64,000 bases of DNA from positions 2,285,676 through 2,349,675 of the forward strand of contig NC_011138.3 in NCBI RefSeq assembly GCF_000020585.3, given 5' to 3'. This DNA is from Alteromonas mediterranea DE. GTDB taxonomy: Bacteria > Pseudomonadota > Gammaproteobacteria > Enterobacterales > Alteromonadaceae. The notes under the pieces are model-generated. The model had not been told where the DNA came from and did no database searches. It saw only the letters and a program-made list of their open reading frames with translations. Both the position numbers and the translations under genes were made by a program. Positions 1-8,781 of the stretch are shown one piece after another; within the stretch, counting starts at the first letter, position 1; the number at the start of each line of letters is the position of its first letter.

Positions 1-2
1 GT

Positions 3-251
3 CAGACAGATAGAGCAAAAGCCAATGCTGATAAACAGCGTCGTTTTAGAGAAAGACAAAAAGAAGCTGGTAAAAAGCTAGTTAGGGGCTATGTTAGCCC
101 AGAAGCGAAAGCGTGTTACGATGAAATCCGTGAAAAAACAGGCTGGACTGACAGCGAGGCTATGTCTAATGCCATGCGCTTAATGTATGCCTCTTATAAG
201 TGTGGGCAAATTAAGCTGTTAACCGAATGGCTTCGAAAAAATAACCGCTAG
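3..251 (+). CDS. Partial small ribbon-helix-helix-like protein (C-terminal 82 aa)
   Basis: An open frame runs in from the window edge and stops at TAG 249-251; its start lies upstream, so only 82 residues are visible. The sequence is rich in Lys/Arg at first ([15 protein letters not shown]), then has a short strand-like segment (KLVRGYVSP) followed by two helix-like stretches. This strand-helix-helix order resembles small ribbon-helix-helix or plasmid copy-control DNA-binding proteins. The stop overlaps the end of the convergent photolyase gene by four bases. The family assignment is inference from pattern; no diagnostic motif is visible. Confidence 0.5.
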   Translation, partial: QTDRAKANADKQRRFRERQKEAGKKLVRGYVSPEAKACYDEIREKTGWTDSEAMSNAMRLMYASYKCGQIKLLTEWLRKNNR

Positions 252-1900
252 TGGTTTTGAGTCGTCTTGGACTTAAACCACGCTCGGCTGGGGCTATTTT
301 GCATTGTATGACGATGTATGATGCGCTTCGCTTCTTTTATAACATCATCTCGCTCCCGGTAATCCCACAAGCGTTTGGCGGTCGCGCGGTTGTGTTGAGC
401 TATGTCCACAATAGGGGCGATATAGTCACGGTCGAGGGCAAAGTCGAACATTTGCGCTTCAAGCGGTAACAGCGAATAAGGCGCATGTACCGCGTCACTG
501 GGCAGTGAACCAAGCTCAGGTACCCACTTTTTGATGAACTCACCCTCTGGATCTAGCTTTTTAGACTGAGACGCAGGGTTGTATAGGCGAACCGTGTGAA
601 TACCGGTCACGCTTGCTTGCATTTGAATTTGAGGGTAGTGAATACCTGGTTCAAAGTCCAAAAACTGCGTAGCAAGATAGTGGGCAGCCTTGATCCAATG
701 TACATTTAAATGATGGCATAAAAAGCTTGTTACCATGGCACGCATGCGAAAGTTGAGATACCCAGTTTGCCTAAGTGCACGCATGCAGGCATCAACCAAA
801 GGATAGCCCGTTTGACCAATACTCCAGTGGTAAAAGCGACGTTCTGCTTCCGGCCCGTCTATGTAAGGGAAGTTTTCATATGCGCTGTTCATAGGGCGCC
901 ATTCAATACTATGTTCACTTTCAAATTTTTGAATAAAGTGGCAATGCCAGTGTAACCTTGATGTTAACGCGGACAGGGCACGGCTCCAGCGCTTTTTCTC
1001 GTGTATTGGCAACGCTCGTTTCTTATGTTTTTGGCGCTGTACACTTTGATACACTTGCTTAATCGAGATATTGCCCCAAGCAAGGTATGGGCTCAAACGA
1101 GAACAAGCACGCCTTGCGTACTCGGGCTTAGAAATGTGTTGGTGATAGTACTGACCGCGATCATTAAAAAAGTCCTTAAGTACTTGCCACGCTCGCCGTT
1201 CGCCACCGGGCTGCATTGCGCTAAAATCTATAAGGCCGTCTTCGGATAAAACGCCACAGTATTTTGACAGGTAATCCTTATTTATATATTTTTTTGCCGC
1301 ATATAAAGCGGAAACCTCACTCAGTGTTAGCGACGCTTTTTGTATATCAACATGCACATTCCATTTAACCCAATTTGCACGCTTTAGGTCGTAATCATAG
1401 GTGCTTTCAGCAAAATACTCCTCCCAGTTAGCTTTCCACTGCGCTCGATGAGGCAATCCTCTTATTACCGCGCCACATTTTGCTTCCAAAAAGGGGATGC
1501 GCCTATTATTCAAATGGTTAGCGACCCGTAAGTCACGGTTATACGTAACCTTTAAACCTATTTCCTGGTAACTTCTAACCGCGTTAATCGTGTAAAACCG
1601 TGAAATAAAGGCTAGGGCATCAACGGCCTCCATATGCAGCGTTAGTACGTTGACATGTTCTGGCAGTTGACCATTTATATCGTCGATACTTTGCTGAATA
1701 AAGTGCCAGTGACGCACGCTCATGTGCGGTTCTTCTATTAATGACGGTTCCCAGCAATAAAGTAAGAGAATACGTTCATTAGATGCGACAGCACGAAAAA
1801 GGGGTTCATGGTCTCGCAAGCGAAGATCTCGCTTTAACCATATTATTGTAATAGGCGGTTTAGTGTTGTCGCTCAACATACAGCTAGGTACTACAACCAC
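248..1900 (-). CDS. Cryptochrome/DNA photolyase family protein, atypical subgroup
   Basis: A 550-residue flavoprotein of the photolyase/cryptochrome family. The N-terminal antenna domain opens with [15 protein letters not shown] (about residues 21-35). The C-terminal FAD domain contains [18 protein letters not shown] and LNFRMRAM motifs and ends in [17 protein letters not shown]. In class I photolyases this region has a conserved Asn and a Trp next to the flavin (N-x-x-x-W-x-W); here the matching stretch reads [10 protein letters not shown], so both appear replaced. The role is probably blue-light DNA repair or light sensing, but the altered pocket leaves this open. GTG 1900 overlaps the preceding cry-DASH stop by ten bases, suggesting translational coupling; ATG 1879 is an alternative start without a clear ribosome site. 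Confidence 0.85.
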   Translation of the reverse strand: MVVVPSCMLSDNTKPPITIIWLKRDLRLRDHEPLFRAVASNERILLLYCWEPSLIEEPHMSVRHWHFIQQSIDDINGQLPEHVNVLTLHMEAVDALAFISRFYTINAVRSYQEIGLKVTYNRDLRVANHLNNRRIPFLEAKCGAVIRGLPHRAQWKANWEEYFAESTYDYDLKRANWVKWNVHVDIQKASLTLSEVSALYAAKKYINKDYLSKYCGVLSEDGLIDFSAMQPGGERRAWQVLKDFFNDRGQYYHQHISKPEYARRACSRLSPYLAWGNISIKQVYQSVQRQKHKKRALPIHEKKRWSRALSALTSRLHWHCHFIQKFESEHSIEWRPMNSAYENFPYIDGPEAERRFYHWSIGQTGYPLVDACMRALRQTGYLNFRMRAMVTSFLCHHLNVHWIKAAHYLATQFLDFEPGIHYPQIQMQASVTGIHTVRLYNPASQSKKLDPEGEFIKKWVPELGSLPSDAVHAPYSLLPLEAQMFDFALDRDYIAPIVDIAQHNRATAKRLWDYRERDDVIKEAKRIIHRHTMQNSPSRAWFKSKTTQNH

Positions 1901-3197
1901 GCCTTACGAAAGCGACCATCGGGGTCATATATTTCCGTTTGTTTTTGTAAATTGAATTGCCTGTGTCCACGAGGGTCGCTTCCAACGCCAGCAAGGTAAA
2001 GCCAGTTTCCCCAGTTACTTCCCACGTCATAGTCAATAAGCTGATGTTCAAACCACGCTGCACCATATCGCCAGTCTTGGCGTAATTCATGAACAAAACA
2101 ACTTGCTACTAGCTGGCGGCCTCGATTTGACATGTAACCGGTTTCGGCAAGTTGGCGCATGCATGCATCTACAATGCGATAACCTGTTTCTCCTTTACAC
2201 CAGCGAGAGAAGGTTTCCGGGTCGTGACAGGTGGTGGGCTTTCTACCTTGTATGCCACTAAAACGAAACCACTTTGCACCATACTTGCACTGTAACCAAT
2301 GGAAAAATTCTCGCCATAACAACTCAAAATATACCCAGTATGTTGAGTCGTTTTTCTCTATGGTTTGTTCAAAGCGCTGAACTTGTCTTATAACTTCGCG
2401 CGCTGACAGAGACCCATTCGCTAGCCACGCTGAAAGTTTAGTACTGTCTTTCCACGTATCTAAGGTGTTCCGAGTTTCTTTATACGTTGCCGCTGCCTTC
2501 CAATCGAATAGGTAGGTTTCTAAATGGTTAAGTGCGGCCGACTCCCCCCCAATAAATGATGAAGGCGAGGGCTTAGGTAAACTCAACTCGATGTCTAAAA
2601 TATACTGCTTATCAATATTAGGCATAAACCCGTCTGGTAATTGGGCGATGCGCTCTAGAACAGGTAACGGTGTACAGTGCTTTTCTACTTTTCTACGGAA
2701 CGGACTGAAAACATCAGGCATGTCTTCATATCAAAAGGTAATACTTCGGCGTCAAATAGCCCAAACGTTGGCGTTTCAATAACCCTAAGCGTGTTGAAAA
2801 AGCGCTTTACTGTATTGAGTTGGGCAGTTTCATCAAAGCCACAATGCTGACTTACTCCTAAATGCGTGTACCCGCCGGCGTTGAGCAACTGCACTATACA
2901 TTCAGCAGTATTACCCTTGAGAATAAGGAGTTCATGACCTCGTTGATTAAGTTGCTGTTTTAAATCACTTAAGGTTTGTAATAAAAAAGTATGCCGGTGT
3001 TTTCCCATTGGTGAAAAACCGAAAGCGGCATCATCAAAGCATTTGTCATCTAAGATATAGGTGAATGTCACTTGAGAAACCGCTGTGCATAGTTCAGCAA
3101 TAGCGGGCTGGTCATGAAGTCTTAAATCATGTCGAAACCAAAAAACACCTCTTTGAACATCACTCGAGCCTGCATCTTCAATCTGTTGATTTATCAT
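1891..3197 (-). pseudogene. Cryptochrome DASH, split by a frameshift
   Basis: Two overlapping reading frames together make one cry-DASH of about 435 residues, a usual length. The first (3197 to 2685) has the antenna domain with WFRHDLRLHDQPA and reaches LFDAEVLPFD. The second (from about 2721 to 1891) continues with PDVFSPFRRKVEK, the LSAREV and WREFF motifs and the DASH-type end GHRQFNLQKQTEIYDPDGRF. In intact DASH proteins the LPFD and PDVF stretches are adjacent. One extra base near 2721-2730 would join them, so a single-base loss is inferred. The catalytic domain is otherwise intact. It is either a recent pseudogene or a sequence error. It heads a two-gene minus-strand unit with the 248-1900 photolyase and is divergent from phrB. 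Confidence 0.85.
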
Positions 3198-3309
3198 ACT
3201 ATTTTAATGGTACTTTTTATTTATTTACCGGATCCTGAATCCGGTTTAAGCCGTAATAGTTAAAATACGATAAATATTAGAAATAAGTGCAATATCTGAG
3301 GAAAAAAAA

Positions 3310-4734
3310 GTGACCATTCCTGTAAGCATTATGTGGTTTAGACAAGACCTTCGCGTAAAAGACAACCCTGCATTGAATGCAGCGTGTGACATGGGAAAAA
3401 TCGTTCCCATCTACATATTTGATGAAAGTGCGCCAGATGGCAGAATGCCTGGCGGTGCAAGCAAGTGGTGGCTTCACCATTCGTTAAAATCTTTAAACAA
3501 ACGGCTGAACGGTCATCTACAAATTTTTAAAGGCGATCCACAAACTCTCATTCCAAAGCTTATGGAGTCCTTTAATGCATCGTCTATCTTTTGGAACCGG
3601 TGTTACGAGCCATGGCAAATTAACCGTGACAAAGCCATTAAAAAGTCACTTCTAGGTAGTGACTACGAGGCGCATAGCTTTAACGGTAGTTCATTGTGGG
3701 AGCCAATGAAGGTACTCAAAAAAGATGGCACGCCTTATCGAGTTTTTACCCCTTACTACAAAAATGGCTGTCTACAGATTGAAGAGCCACGCTACCCGAA
3801 GGCACCTCCAGCACGTATTACCTATGCAGATGTTGACGATAACAGCGATGGCTTAGCCGCGTTAGCGTTGCTTCCGACCATAAAATGGGATGACACCATT
3901 GCCAAGGAGTGGACGCCTGGCGAAGATGGCGCGGCAGATAATCTGTCTGACTTTATTGAAAACTCAGCACGAAGGTATAAAGACGGCAGAGACATTCCTT
4001 CGGCGAAAGGAACTTCACGACTGTCACCGCATTTACATTTTGGCGAAGTGTCACCAAACCAAGTTTGGTATGCCATAAAAGATAGGTTCGGGACTAGCGA
4101 AGACAAAAGTATCGAGACTTATCTCAGTGAACTTGGTTGGCGAGAATTCAGCTATTACCTTCTGTTTCACTTTCCTACGCTACCGAATAAAAACTTCAAC
4201 GATAAGTTTGATAAATTTCCATGGCGTACTGACGCAAAAGCGCTAAAAGCGTGGCAAACCGGTAATACAGGAATTCCTATTGTTGATGCGGGTATGCGTG
4301 AACTGTGGCAAACAGGCTACATGCACAACCGCGTTCGCATGATTGTGGGGTCATTTTTAGTCAAAAATTTGTTATTGAGCTGGCATGAAGGTGAACGCTG
4401 GTTTTGGGATACCTTACTTGATGCCGACTTAGCCAGTAATAGCGCTAGTTGGCAATGGGTAGCAGGCTCAGGGGCAGATGCCGCACCGTACTTCAGAATT
4501 TTTAATCCCATCCTCCAAGGTGAAAAGTTTGATAAGAAAGGCGGCTATGTTCGTCAATATTGCCCCGAACTAAATGGACTGTCTGATAAATACATCCACA
4601 AGCCCTGGGAAGCACCATCTGCTATATTGAAAGAGGCGGGTGTTGAGCTTGGTAAGGATTACCCTAAGCCTATTGTTGATTTAAAGGCATCACGCCAGCG
4701 AGCACTAGACGCGTTTCAAACATTAAAAGAGTAG
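3310..4734 (+). CDS. phrB: Deoxyribodipyrimidine photolyase, class I CPD type
   Basis: A 474-residue flavoenzyme that uses blue/UV-A light to split cyclobutane pyrimidine dimers. MWFRQDLRVKDNPAL marks the N-terminal antenna-binding domain. The FAD domain contains TSRLSPHLHFGE, ELGWREF, GMRELWQTGYMHNR and the catalytic stretch DLASNSASWQWVAGSGAD, with Asn and Trp in the expected flavin-contact positions. It ends with APYFRIFNP and EKFDKKGGYVRQ. The start is GTG with GAGG eight bases upstream (3298-3301). It is followed after three bases by the Fe-S photolyase gene, so the two are probably cotranscribed. Length and motifs are typical. Confidence 0.93.
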   Translation: MTIPVSIMWFRQDLRVKDNPALNAACDMGKIVPIYIFDESAPDGRMPGGASKWWLHHSLKSLNKRLNGHLQIFKGDPQTLIPKLMESFNASSIFWNRCYEPWQINRDKAIKKSLLGSDYEAHSFNGSSLWEPMKVLKKDGTPYRVFTPYYKNGCLQIEEPRYPKAPPARITYADVDDNSDGLAALALLPTIKWDDTIAKEWTPGEDGAADNLSDFIENSARRYKDGRDIPSAKGTSRLSPHLHFGEVSPNQVWYAIKDRFGTSEDKSIETYLSELGWREFSYYLLFHFPTLPNKNFNDKFDKFPWRTDAKALKAWQTGNTGIPIVDAGMRELWQTGYMHNRVRMIVGSFLVKNLLLSWHEGERWFWDTLLDADLASNSASWQWVAGSGADAAPYFRIFNPILQGEKFDKKGGYVRQYCPELNGLSDKYIHKPWEAPSAILKEAGVELGKDYPKPIVDLKASRQRALDAFQTLKE

Positions 4735-4737
4735 GGT

Positions 4738-6276
4738 ATGGCAGCACTTATTTTAGTCCTAGGTGACCAGCTCACCGACTCATTACCAGTAATAGCGGGC
4801 GCCGTAAAAAGCAAAGACACCATTCTTATGGCAGAAGTGCGGGAAGAAGCTACCTATGTAAAGCATCATAAAAAGAAGATCGCTTTCCTGTTTAGTGCCA
4901 TGCGTCATTTTGCTGCACATTTGCGCGACAATAACTATCAGGTTAACTACGTCCACTATACCGATGAAGGCAACCAGGGTGATTTACTTGCACAAGTAAA
5001 GCATACGTTAAGTCGGCAGCACTTTGATGAAGTTAAGGTAACTGTGCCTGGGGAATATCGGCTGCTTAAAAGCATGCAGCAGTGGCAAAATCAACTAGGT
5101 ATACCCGTTACTATTTGCGAAGATAATCGCTTTTTCTCTACCCCCAATGAATTTAGTGAATGGGCCGATGGAAAAAAGCAGCTTCGCATGGAGTTCTTTT
5201 ATCGGGAAATGAGGCGCAAGCACAATGTGTTGATGGATGGCAAAAACCCTATTGGGGGGAAATGGAACTATGACGCGCAAAATCGCGAGTCTATGCCTGA
5301 AACCCAAAAGGTGCCAAAACACACCACATTCGCTATTGACGATATTACTTCAGATGTTATCGAATTAGTAAAAAGTGAATTCAGCGAACATTTTGGCGAT
5401 ATTGATAATTTTCACTTTGCGGTCACGCGAAAAGATGCACTCAGCGTTTTGAACACCTTCATCGAAGAGAGGCTACCAAATTTCGGTCAGTATCAAGACG
5501 CTATGGTCGAGGGAAAGCCTTGGCTTTATCATTCACATATCGCGTTCTACTTAAACTGTGGCCTTCTTACACCGAAAGAAGCCATTCAAGCCGCCGAACA
5601 AGCCTACCACGCAGGGCAAGTGCCGCTAAATTCTGCGGAAGGGTTTATCCGACAAATTCTGGGATGGCGCGAGTATGTTCGCGGTTTCTATTGGCACTTC
5701 ATGCCTAACTTGAAGACCGATAATTACTTCGATAATAGTAGAGCGTTACCTTCTTTTTTCTGGGATGCGCAGACCAACATGAACTGTATGCGTCAGTGCA
5801 TTAAAGAGACTCAGCAAAATGCCTATGCTCATCATATTCAACGGCTAATGGTAATAGGCAATTTCAGCTTGTTAACCGAACTGAGCCCTGAAGAGGTACA
5901 AGCTTGGTATTTGCTGGTTTATGCCGATGCTTATGAATGGGTTGAACTACCCAATGTCGCGGGAATGATTTTGTACAGCGACGGTGGAAACTTAGCAAGT
6001 AAACCCTACGTCGCTAGCGGTAGCTACATTAATAAAATGAGCAATTACTGCAAAAACTGTGGCTATCAGGTGTCGAAAAAGACAGGGCCCAAGGCTTGCC
6101 CCTTCAACTACCTATACTGGCATTTCATTGATAAACACAAAGAAAAGCTTAGCAACAATCATCGTATGGCAATGATTTATAAGACCTATGGGCGGATGAA
6201 AGAAGAAAATATAGAGACTATGAAGCAGGATGCAGCAATATTCTTAACTAAGCTTACCAACGATGAAGAAGTCTAA
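4738..6276 (+). CDS. Fe-S bacterial (6-4) photolyase/cryptochrome (FeS-BCP)
   Basis: A 512-residue member of the FeS-BCP/CryPro group, prokaryotic (6-4) photolyases typified by Agrobacterium PhrB. The N-terminus reads [10 protein letters not shown], characteristic of this group. The mid region has [15 protein letters not shown], and the flavin region has [15 protein letters not shown]. The [4Fe-4S] ligands are visible as one Cys in MRQCIKET and three in YCKNCGY and KACPFNY, matching the family pattern. The probable job is repair of (6-4) photoproducts, complementing the CPD photolyase immediately upstream (3-base gap). Its 3' end overlaps a DUF2256 gene, a common pairing in this family. Confidence 0.92.
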   Translation: MAALILVLGDQLTDSLPVIAGAVKSKDTILMAEVREEATYVKHHKKKIAFLFSAMRHFAAHLRDNNYQVNYVHYTDEGNQGDLLAQVKHTLSRQHFDEVKVTVPGEYRLLKSMQQWQNQLGIPVTICEDNRFFSTPNEFSEWADGKKQLRMEFFYREMRRKHNVLMDGKNPIGGKWNYDAQNRESMPETQKVPKHTTFAIDDITSDVIELVKSEFSEHFGDIDNFHFAVTRKDALSVLNTFIEERLPNFGQYQDAMVEGKPWLYHSHIAFYLNCGLLTPKEAIQAAEQAYHAGQVPLNSAEGFIRQILGWREYVRGFYWHFMPNLKTDNYFDNSRALPSFFWDAQTNMNCMRQCIKETQQNAYAHHIQRLMVIGNFSLLTELSPEEVQAWYLLVYADAYEWVELPNVAGMILYSDGGNLASKPYVASGSYINKMSNYCKNCGYQVSKKTGPKACPFNYLYWHFIDKHKEKLSNNHRMAMIYKTYGRMKEENIETMKQDAAIFLTKLTNDEEV

Positions 6277-6400
6277 TTTACCTTCCAAAATATGCCCCGT
6301 TTGCGACAGGCCATTCACATGGCGCAAGAAATGGGAAAGAGATTGGGAGAATGTGAAGTACTGCTCCAAACGTTGTGCTTCTGCGAAAAAGCCAAGGTGA
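6263..6400 (+). CDS. DUF2256 zinc-finger mini-protein
   Basis: A 45-residue protein whose ATG lies inside the 3' end of the Fe-S photolyase gene (14-base overlap), implying translational coupling. It carries two Cys pairs, CPVCDRPF and YCSKRCAS, separated by a Trp-rich basic stretch ([10 protein letters not shown]). This is the signature of the DUF2256 family, small presumed zinc-binding proteins often encoded beside photolyase/cryptochrome genes. Its function is unknown; the context suggests an accessory role with the photolyase. Confidence 0.85.
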   Translation: MKKSNLPSKICPVCDRPFTWRKKWERDWENVKYCSKRCASAKKPR

Positions 6401-6454
6401 ATCAAAAATAGAGTAACGCACGTATCAAGAGAATTGAACAATAAGAGTAAAAGA

Positions 6455-7762
6455 ATGGAAGCCCCAATTACCGTAGACAAATTAAGATTTCTCATTTACA
6501 GCTTTAAAGAGAAGTTGTGGTTAAAGCCGCTTGTATTTTGTGTGCTATCACTTATCGCTGTATTTATCGCAAAAGTTGTCGACGGCACGTCAGTTGCTGA
6601 ACATATTCCTGAAATAAAGTCTGAGTCGGTAGAGACATTACTGTCAATCATGGCGTCTAGCATGATGGTAATTGCCACATTCTCTGCAGGAACTATGGTT
6701 AACGCCTATGCTTCAGCCAGCCAATCTTCAACGCCGCGCTCGTTAAGCCTAATTATTTCCGATGACGTTTCACAAAATGCACTGTCTGTTTTCATTGGTG
6801 CATTCATTTATAGTGCTGTTGGCATTACTGCTATAAGCCACGCTTTTTTCGAAAAAGCTGGGGTCTTTATCTTATTTTGTTTAACGTGTTTGGTCTTCGC
6901 TGTTGTTATTTTAACCTTTATACGTTGGGTAGACAGCGTGGCTCGATTGGGCCGTGTCGGCTCCACGTTACTAAAAGTTGAACACGCCACTGGGCGCGCC
7001 ATAAGCAATAGAATTGAAGCGCCATGTTTAGGTGCAGTGCCGCAAGATGAAATAAAAGAGCAGGGGAGTCATGCCATTTACACGAATGAGGTTGGCTATA
7101 TTCAATTAATTGATATCGCAAAACTGCACAAGTGGGCCCAAACCAATGGTAACTTTGTAAATGTGGCCATGCTTCCGGGGGAATTTGTTACACCCGATAA
7201 GCCCATCGCGTTCGTAAAGTATAATGCAGATTTCGAAGACATTATCAGCGCTTTTAAAATAGGCGAAGCTCGCTCTTTCGAAGCTGACCCGCGCTTCGGC
7301 TTTATTGTTTTGGCAGAAATTGCATCTCGTGCTTTATCGCCATCGGTAAACGATCACGGTACGGCTATTAACGCCATTAGCAGTATTACGCGGCTTTTAC
7401 TTATCTGGTATAAAAATGCCGAACAAGATAGTCGTCAAAACGAGCGTAAAAACATTAAGCCTAAAACTCAAGATAACGGCAAACCACATTATAAGTATGA
7501 TGCCGTATCTGTCCCGGCATTAAATGTAGATGACTTGTTTGATGATGCTTACACCAGTATAGCGCGCGATGGCGCGGCTAACATTGAAGTAGCGATACGT
7601 ATTCAAAAGTCACTTAATACGATAAAAGCCTGTTTTGATCGCGTAGATAACACGTTTGTTAAGGCCGCCAATAAATTAGCAATACAAAGCTACGAACGCA
7701 GTAAAATGGCGCTAAGCTACGAGGAAGATGTTAAGCGATTAGACAAGGTTTTTAAAAATTAG
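6455..7762 (+). CDS. DUF2254 family membrane protein
   Basis: A protein of about 435 residues with four hydrophobic segments in the first 170 residues (LKPLVFCVLSLIAVFIAK, an SIMASSMMVIATFSAG segment, SVFIGAFIYSAVGIT and FILFCLTCLVFAVVILTF) and a long soluble C-terminal part. The RSFEADPRFGFIVLAEIASRALSPSVND stretch is the recognisable DUF2254 core. Function is unknown. ATG 6455 has AAGAG seven bases upstream; an in-frame TTG at 6434 is an alternative start. It lies 54 bases after the DUF2256 gene and is followed by a strong terminator. Confidence 0.85.
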   Translation: MEAPITVDKLRFLIYSFKEKLWLKPLVFCVLSLIAVFIAKVVDGTSVAEHIPEIKSESVETLLSIMASSMMVIATFSAGTMVNAYASASQSSTPRSLSLIISDDVSQNALSVFIGAFIYSAVGITAISHAFFEKAGVFILFCLTCLVFAVVILTFIRWVDSVARLGRVGSTLLKVEHATGRAISNRIEAPCLGAVPQDEIKEQGSHAIYTNEVGYIQLIDIAKLHKWAQTNGNFVNVAMLPGEFVTPDKPIAFVKYNADFEDIISAFKIGEARSFEADPRFGFIVLAEIASRALSPSVNDHGTAINAISSITRLLLIWYKNAEQDSRQNERKNIKPKTQDNGKPHYKYDAVSVPALNVDDLFDDAYTSIARDGAANIEVAIRIQKSLNTIKACFDRVDNTFVKAANKLAIQSYERSKMALSYEEDVKRLDKVFKN

Positions 7763-7829
7763 CAGTAACGCGCAATAAATAACTGGCTTATTTAATTTAA
7801 TTGTAAGTTTACCAGCTTTTTATATAAAC

Positions 7830-7877
7830 AAAGCCAGGCCATAATTGTGTTTAGTATGACGCCTGGCTTTTTCTTTT
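7830..7877 (+). terminator. Rho-independent terminator after the DUF2254 gene
   Basis: A perfect 10-bp stem, AAAGCCAGGC (7830-7839) with GCCTGGCTTT (7861-7870), is followed by TTCTTTTT. It ends the photolyase-DUF2254 plus-strand unit. Confidence 0.85.
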
Positions 7878-8269
7878 TAAGCGTGAACGTTCCTTAAGCC
7901 AACCTCAAAAACTCTTCACTTAAAGCACAGTATAAAGCGCGCCTGTCACATTCTCACTCAATCTCTATCTGAATTTCTAATCAGTCGCCGCCATGAGTAG
8001 AATTTCATACCGTGACGCTACGTGAATAAAATTAAATAATCAGGGTAATCATGCTGCACATTTTACGTAGCGTACGATTCAATTAATTACGCCTAAATCA
8101 AATAATCTGAGCGCTTTTAAATTAAAAGTACTGCTGTAAGCGAAACGTTCACGCACAAGCGTAAACGCCAACGCAGCAGCCACGCATAAAAGTCTGTAAG
8201 TAATCACAGCCACAGCCAACAAAACATCCGAATAGAGCGACATCAATGGCCTAATCGCCCATACACTCA

Positions 8270-8297
8270 ATTACGCATAATGTATATTATGTTAAAT
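8270..8297 (+). other. dif: dif chromosome-dimer resolution site
   Basis: The 28 bases match the E. coli dif site at 25 positions; the mismatches are at positions 1, 2 and 4 of the XerC arm. The left arm is ATTACGCATAA, the 6-bp centre TGTATA is identical, and the right XerD arm TTATGTTAAAT is identical. This is where XerC/XerD, activated by FtsK, resolve chromosome dimers, so it marks the replication terminus. It stands in a gene-free region, as expected. Confidence 0.88.
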
Positions 8298-8696
8298 AGG
8301 ATATGTAAATACTCTAATAAAAAGAAAATTAAAGCACTATTAATTAGTGCGTTATTAGATGTAGATATTTAAAGCGTTATGAATGGTTTACCGCTGATTA
8401 GGAATTAAAAGGTTCTGGTTATAAAACACGAGTTTAAATATAGGTTTTGTTCGTTACGTTTTATTTCTTAAATAAATCTAGCAAACCTTTTATAACCGTA
8501 TATTTGAGAATGAGTACTACTCGATAGGTTTTAAAAGGCTTCGGTTGATAATAAAGAATACAAGGCTACAATCTTTGTAATCTATCGATAACAATCTTAT
8601 TTAGTACTTAATACAAAGCACGCTATCTAAATAAGTAATACTTGTTAGGCTAAGTAAAGTGATAAATATAAGGTATTGAGATTAAAGAAATACTCG

Positions 8697-8702
8697 TTAA
8701 TA
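8697..8702 (+). repeat. Left target-site duplication (TTAATA)
   Basis: TTAATA abuts the outer end of the left terminal inverted repeat; the same six bases follow the right inverted repeat at 38254-38259. A direct repeat of this kind is the footprint of transposition. Confidence 0.75.
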
Positions 8703-8750
8703 GGCTGAACTACCGTTTAGGTCACTAATTTACGATATTATAATATAAGC
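8703..8750 (+). repeat. Left terminal inverted repeat of the transposon
   Basis: Reading inward it begins GGCTGAACTACCGTTTAGGT, followed by C. These 21 bases are identical to the inward reading of the right end. Weaker identity continues (CTAA, TT, GAT) and ends with TAAGC at about position 44-48 on both sides. Many Tn3 ends also finish in TAAG. It does not start with the usual GGGG. Confidence 0.85.
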
Positions 8751-8781
8751 CATTGATTAAAATGGCTTAATATTACAAAAA

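Larger units (their letters stand above)
7763..8702. other. Gene-free terminus region left of the transposon
   Basis: About 940 bases with no convincing gene on either strand. It contains the terminator above, a 9-bp inverted repeat ACGCTACGT (8015-8023) / ACGTAGCGT (8065-8073), the dif site (8270-8297), and then about 400 bases of very AT-rich sequence with a distant 10-bp inverted repeat GGTTATAAAA (8417-8426) / TTTTATAACC (8488-8497). The 63-codon minus-strand frame at 8079-8270 has no ribosome site or recognisable protein. Confidence 0.7.

Noticed and set aside
8079..8270. 63-codon minus-strand frame next to dif
   Set aside because: No ribosome site or family resemblance and it runs up against dif; probably chance.
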